Shown: positions 59,948 to 61,945 of the stretch, in pieces
How the letters are laid out: every line of letters begins with the position of its first letter
How positions within the stretch are numbered: the first letter of the stretch is position 1
IMG/VR virus record: IMGVR_UViG_3300020474_001671
Location: 1 to 61,945 of that record
DNA length: 61,945 bases
DNA from: a virus
Reading direction: 5' to 3' (one strand)
Program-made: the position numbers and the translations under genes
Notes under the pieces: model-generated
The model's database searches: none
Told to the model about the DNA's origin: nothing
Seen by the model: only the letters and a program-made list of their open reading frames with translations

Positions 59948-61945
59948 GTGTCAATCAGGAAACCATCAGAATACTTTGATAGAGAAAAAGCATCTGTTGA
60001 AAATGTAATTCAGGGTAGTATTGAAAATCCTGAATTGAATACTTTTTCTGATGCTTATGATGCATTCAAAAGAAATTTAAGTAAGGTTGATGTCCTAACT
60101 GATTTTTCTGAAACATTAGGGAACTATCAATCTAATATAGAAAAGGTAAATCATCTCTCTGAAAAGATTGAAGAGTTAGATGGTGATATTAAAAATCTTC
60201 TTACGAAAGAAGATTTGGACAAGGCACTAGTATCTCAACTTTTGTTTCTTGAGGAATGTATTCGTGATGTTCAAGATAAAGTTAAAGGTATAAATCAAAA
60301 AAATCTGATTCAAATTAGATTAGATGTTTCTGATTTATCTGAAACAGTTAATACTTTTGTTGATGATGAACTTCCAAGATATGAAAAATTAGTTTCTGAT
60401 TCTGAAATTAGACTTACTAATAGATGTGAAGTATTAGAAGAAGAACTGAAAGAAACTTTAGATAATATAAAAGATGTTGTTGATGAAAAATATGTTGAGG
60501 ATTTTAATTCTCTCAATGAAGAACTTGGTAGGATAAAGAATAATGATATACCAAAATATAAAAATTTAATTGTTGATTCTGAAATAAAAACAGATTCAAA
60601 GATCAAAGAGTTTGCAGAATTTTTAGATAATACTGTAAATGATGTTGTATCTAAAATTGAACTTGTAAAGGAAGATAATACTGAAATTTTTGATACTTTA
60701 AATTCTAAAGTCGGTGAAGTTAATCAGATTCATGATCTGATGCTTGAGGATATTGAAAAGAGTGAAACTACTAGAGATGAACTAGATAAAAAAGTTGTAG
60801 ATTTGAAAATTGAGATATTGAGAAATGAATCTCATATCGAAAATCAAAATAAAAGTATTGAAACCATTCATGAAGATGTTAAATCTGCGATTGATAAGTT
60901 AAGTATTGAAGAAATACAAAAGAACAATTCAAGACTTGCAAGTAAAGTAAAATATATTGAAGAAGTATTTGAAAAATTTAATGAGAAAGAACTTTTAAGT
61001 GAAAATATTATCACTGAACCTAGTTCTTCAGATAATAGTGATCCATTAACACCATTAGATCAGAAATTTGTAACTTTGGACCAACTCCAGAGTCACTATA
61101 GATTATTTGTAAATCGTATTCAACAACAACTCTCATCATTAGGTGGTGGTGGAGAGGTTCGTCTTGAGTTCCTTGATGATGTTGATAGAGATAGTGCAAG
61201 GGTTAATAATAAGTTTTTAAAATATAATTCTGCCTTAGGTAAATGGGTAGGTGCTAATGCTTCTGGAGGAGCAGGTTCTCAAACACTGGATGAAACTTTA
61301 GAATTAGGAGATACTTCTGCCAGGGGAATGAGTGTTGGTGTTGTTACTTCTACCAAATTTCATGTAGACCCTGTTGGTTCTGGCGTTATTTATAGTGAGA
61401 ATTTAGTTGTTGTTGGTGATGCAAGAGTTACTGGAATTTTAAGTATAGGTACATCTTCAATTGTATTAGATCCTAATGCTAAGAAAATTACAGGTATTGA
61501 AGAAGTAGAACTTGGAACAACTACTTTAAAGCATGATGCTGCGGGGAATATAACTTTTGTTAATACAACTAATCCCACACAAATAATTAATGTTGGTATT
61601 GGAACTTCTGCTTCAGTTAATACAACTGGAATTATTACTGCATCATCATTCACTGGATCTGGTGCTAACCTAACAAATATCCCAAATACTTCATTAGATA
61701 ATACTAGTGTTTCTTTTGGTGGTGTAACACTTAACTTAGGTGGTAGTGATGCAACACCAGCATTTGATTTATCAGATGCTACTAATTATCCAACTAGTAG
61801 TCTTAGTGGAACCATTACTAATGCTCAGTTGGCAGGTTCTATTGCGAATGCTAAGTTAGCAAACGACAGTGTTTCCTTTGGTGGAGTATCATTAGACCTT
61901 GGACAAACAGATGCAACACCAGCATTTGACCTTTCTGATGCTACT
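59948..61945 (+). CDS. Fibre-like virion protein, 3' end beyond window
   Basis: 666 codons remain open to the window edge. GTG start at 59948 with AAGGA 12 bases upstream; no ATG is closer. Residues of about 20-360 are a long charged coiled coil with several heptad blocks. Then come Gly-rich GGGGEVRLEFLDDVD and beta-rich low-charge sequence with repeat units NxSVSFGGVxLxLG-x2-DATPAFDLSDAT (two copies, about 59 residues apart). A trimeric tail fibre or whisker is likely. Confidence 0.78.
   Translation, partial: MSIRKPSEYFDREKASVENVIQGSIENPELNTFSDAYDAFKRNLSKVDVLTDFSETLGNYQSNIEKVNHLSEKIEELDGDIKNLLTKEDLDKALVSQLLFLEECIRDVQDKVKGINQKNLIQIRLDVSDLSETVNTFVDDELPRYEKLVSDSEIRLTNRCEVLEEELKETLDNIKDVVDEKYVEDFNSLNEELGRIKNNDIPKYKNLIVDSEIKTDSKIKEFAEFLDNTVNDVVSKIELVKEDNTEIFDTLNSKVGEVNQIHDLMLEDIEKSETTRDELDKKVVDLKIEILRNESHIENQNKSIETIHEDVKSAIDKLSIEEIQKNNSRLASKVKYIEEVFEKFNEKELLSENIITEPSSSDNSDPLTPLDQKFVTLDQLQSHYRLFVNRIQQQLSSLGGGGEVRLEFLDDVDRDSARVNNKFLKYNSALGKWVGANASGGAGSQTLDETLELGDTSARGMSVGVVTSTKFHVDPVGSGVIYSENLVVVGDARVTGILSIGTSSIVLDPNAKKITGIEEVELGTTTLKHDAAGNITFVNTTNPTQIINVGIGTSASVNTTGIITASSFTGSGANLTNIPNTSLDNTSVSFGGVTLNLGGSDATPAFDLSDATNYPTSSLSGTITNAQLAGSIANAKLANDSVSFGGVSLDLGQTDATPAFDLSDAT

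Noticed and set aside
1-61945. CRISPR arrays, insertion sequences, integrase or attachment sites
   Set aside because: No regularly spaced repeats, transposase, integrase or tRNA-end duplications were seen; the phage appears strictly lytic.

Overview
The window is part of the genome of a T4-like myovirus of marine picocyanobacteria (Synechococcus or Prochlorococcus). The evidence is a T4-type replication core (gp44, gp62, RegA, gp43, UvsX, gp41, gp61, NrdA, NrdB) mixed with cyanobacterial accessory genes (two Hli proteins, a plant-type ferredoxin, PstS under a cyanobacterial-style PHO box, Hsp20, MazG, PurN, PurS). The DNA is AT-rich, genes are packed with ATGA or TAATG overlaps, and T4-type late promoters (TATAAATA) occur beside sigma70-type early promoters (TTGACA, 17 bp, TATAAT). 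The assignment rests on recognised protein families and gene order; no database search was possible.

Layout. 1-4003: end of clamp-loader gp44, small genes with purN and purS, a Dam-type methylase, gp62 and RegA. 4004-12720: Hsp20, two membrane peptides, an unknown 358-residue protein, a pair of small paralogues, DNA polymerase, UvsX, gp41 helicase, a truncated helicase paralogue and MazG. 12718-19883: small proteins and late virion-type genes. 19896-24465: primase and ribonucleotide reductase. 24518-30897: a histone-H1-like protein, a GIY-YIG-type nuclease, an anchored lysozyme, a secreted HEGWH protein, membrane proteins and a thermonuclease. 30883-32506: the only minus-strand genes, three exported proteins. 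32779-33426: five tRNA genes with their own promoters. 33540-35490: two small predicted outer-membrane proteins and PstS. 35491-37898: small genes and a 6-phosphogluconate-dehydrogenase-like fragment. 37984-58298: a 20-kb glycan gene block. 58312-59883: hli, ferredoxin, hli and membrane peptides. 59948-end: an unfinished fibre-like protein.

How the genes work together. The replication block supplies a complete fork except for the clamp and ssDNA-binding protein, which are outside the window. PurN, PurS, NrdA, NrdB and MazG act on nucleotide supply. Hli, ferredoxin and PstS would keep the infected cell energised and supplied with phosphate. The glycan block appears to make GDP-linked sugars (heptose kinase and guanylyltransferase, GDP-mannose 3,5-epimerase, RMD-like reductase), modify them (DegT aminotransferase, StrG-like oxygenase, methyltransferases) and transfer them (GT4-GT6 fusion, GT11, GT25, GT-D, HtrL/YibB). 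The acceptor, host lipopolysaccharide or a virion protein, cannot be read from sequence.

Most unusual signals: six places where an intrinsic terminator hairpin carries the -35 element of the next promoter at an exact 17-bp spacing; a degenerate helicase-domain copy directly behind gp41; a GT4-GT6 fusion; a GDP-mannose 3,5-epimerase; two small beta-barrel candidates with C-terminal beta-signals beside PstS; and a minus-strand island of secreted paralogues.
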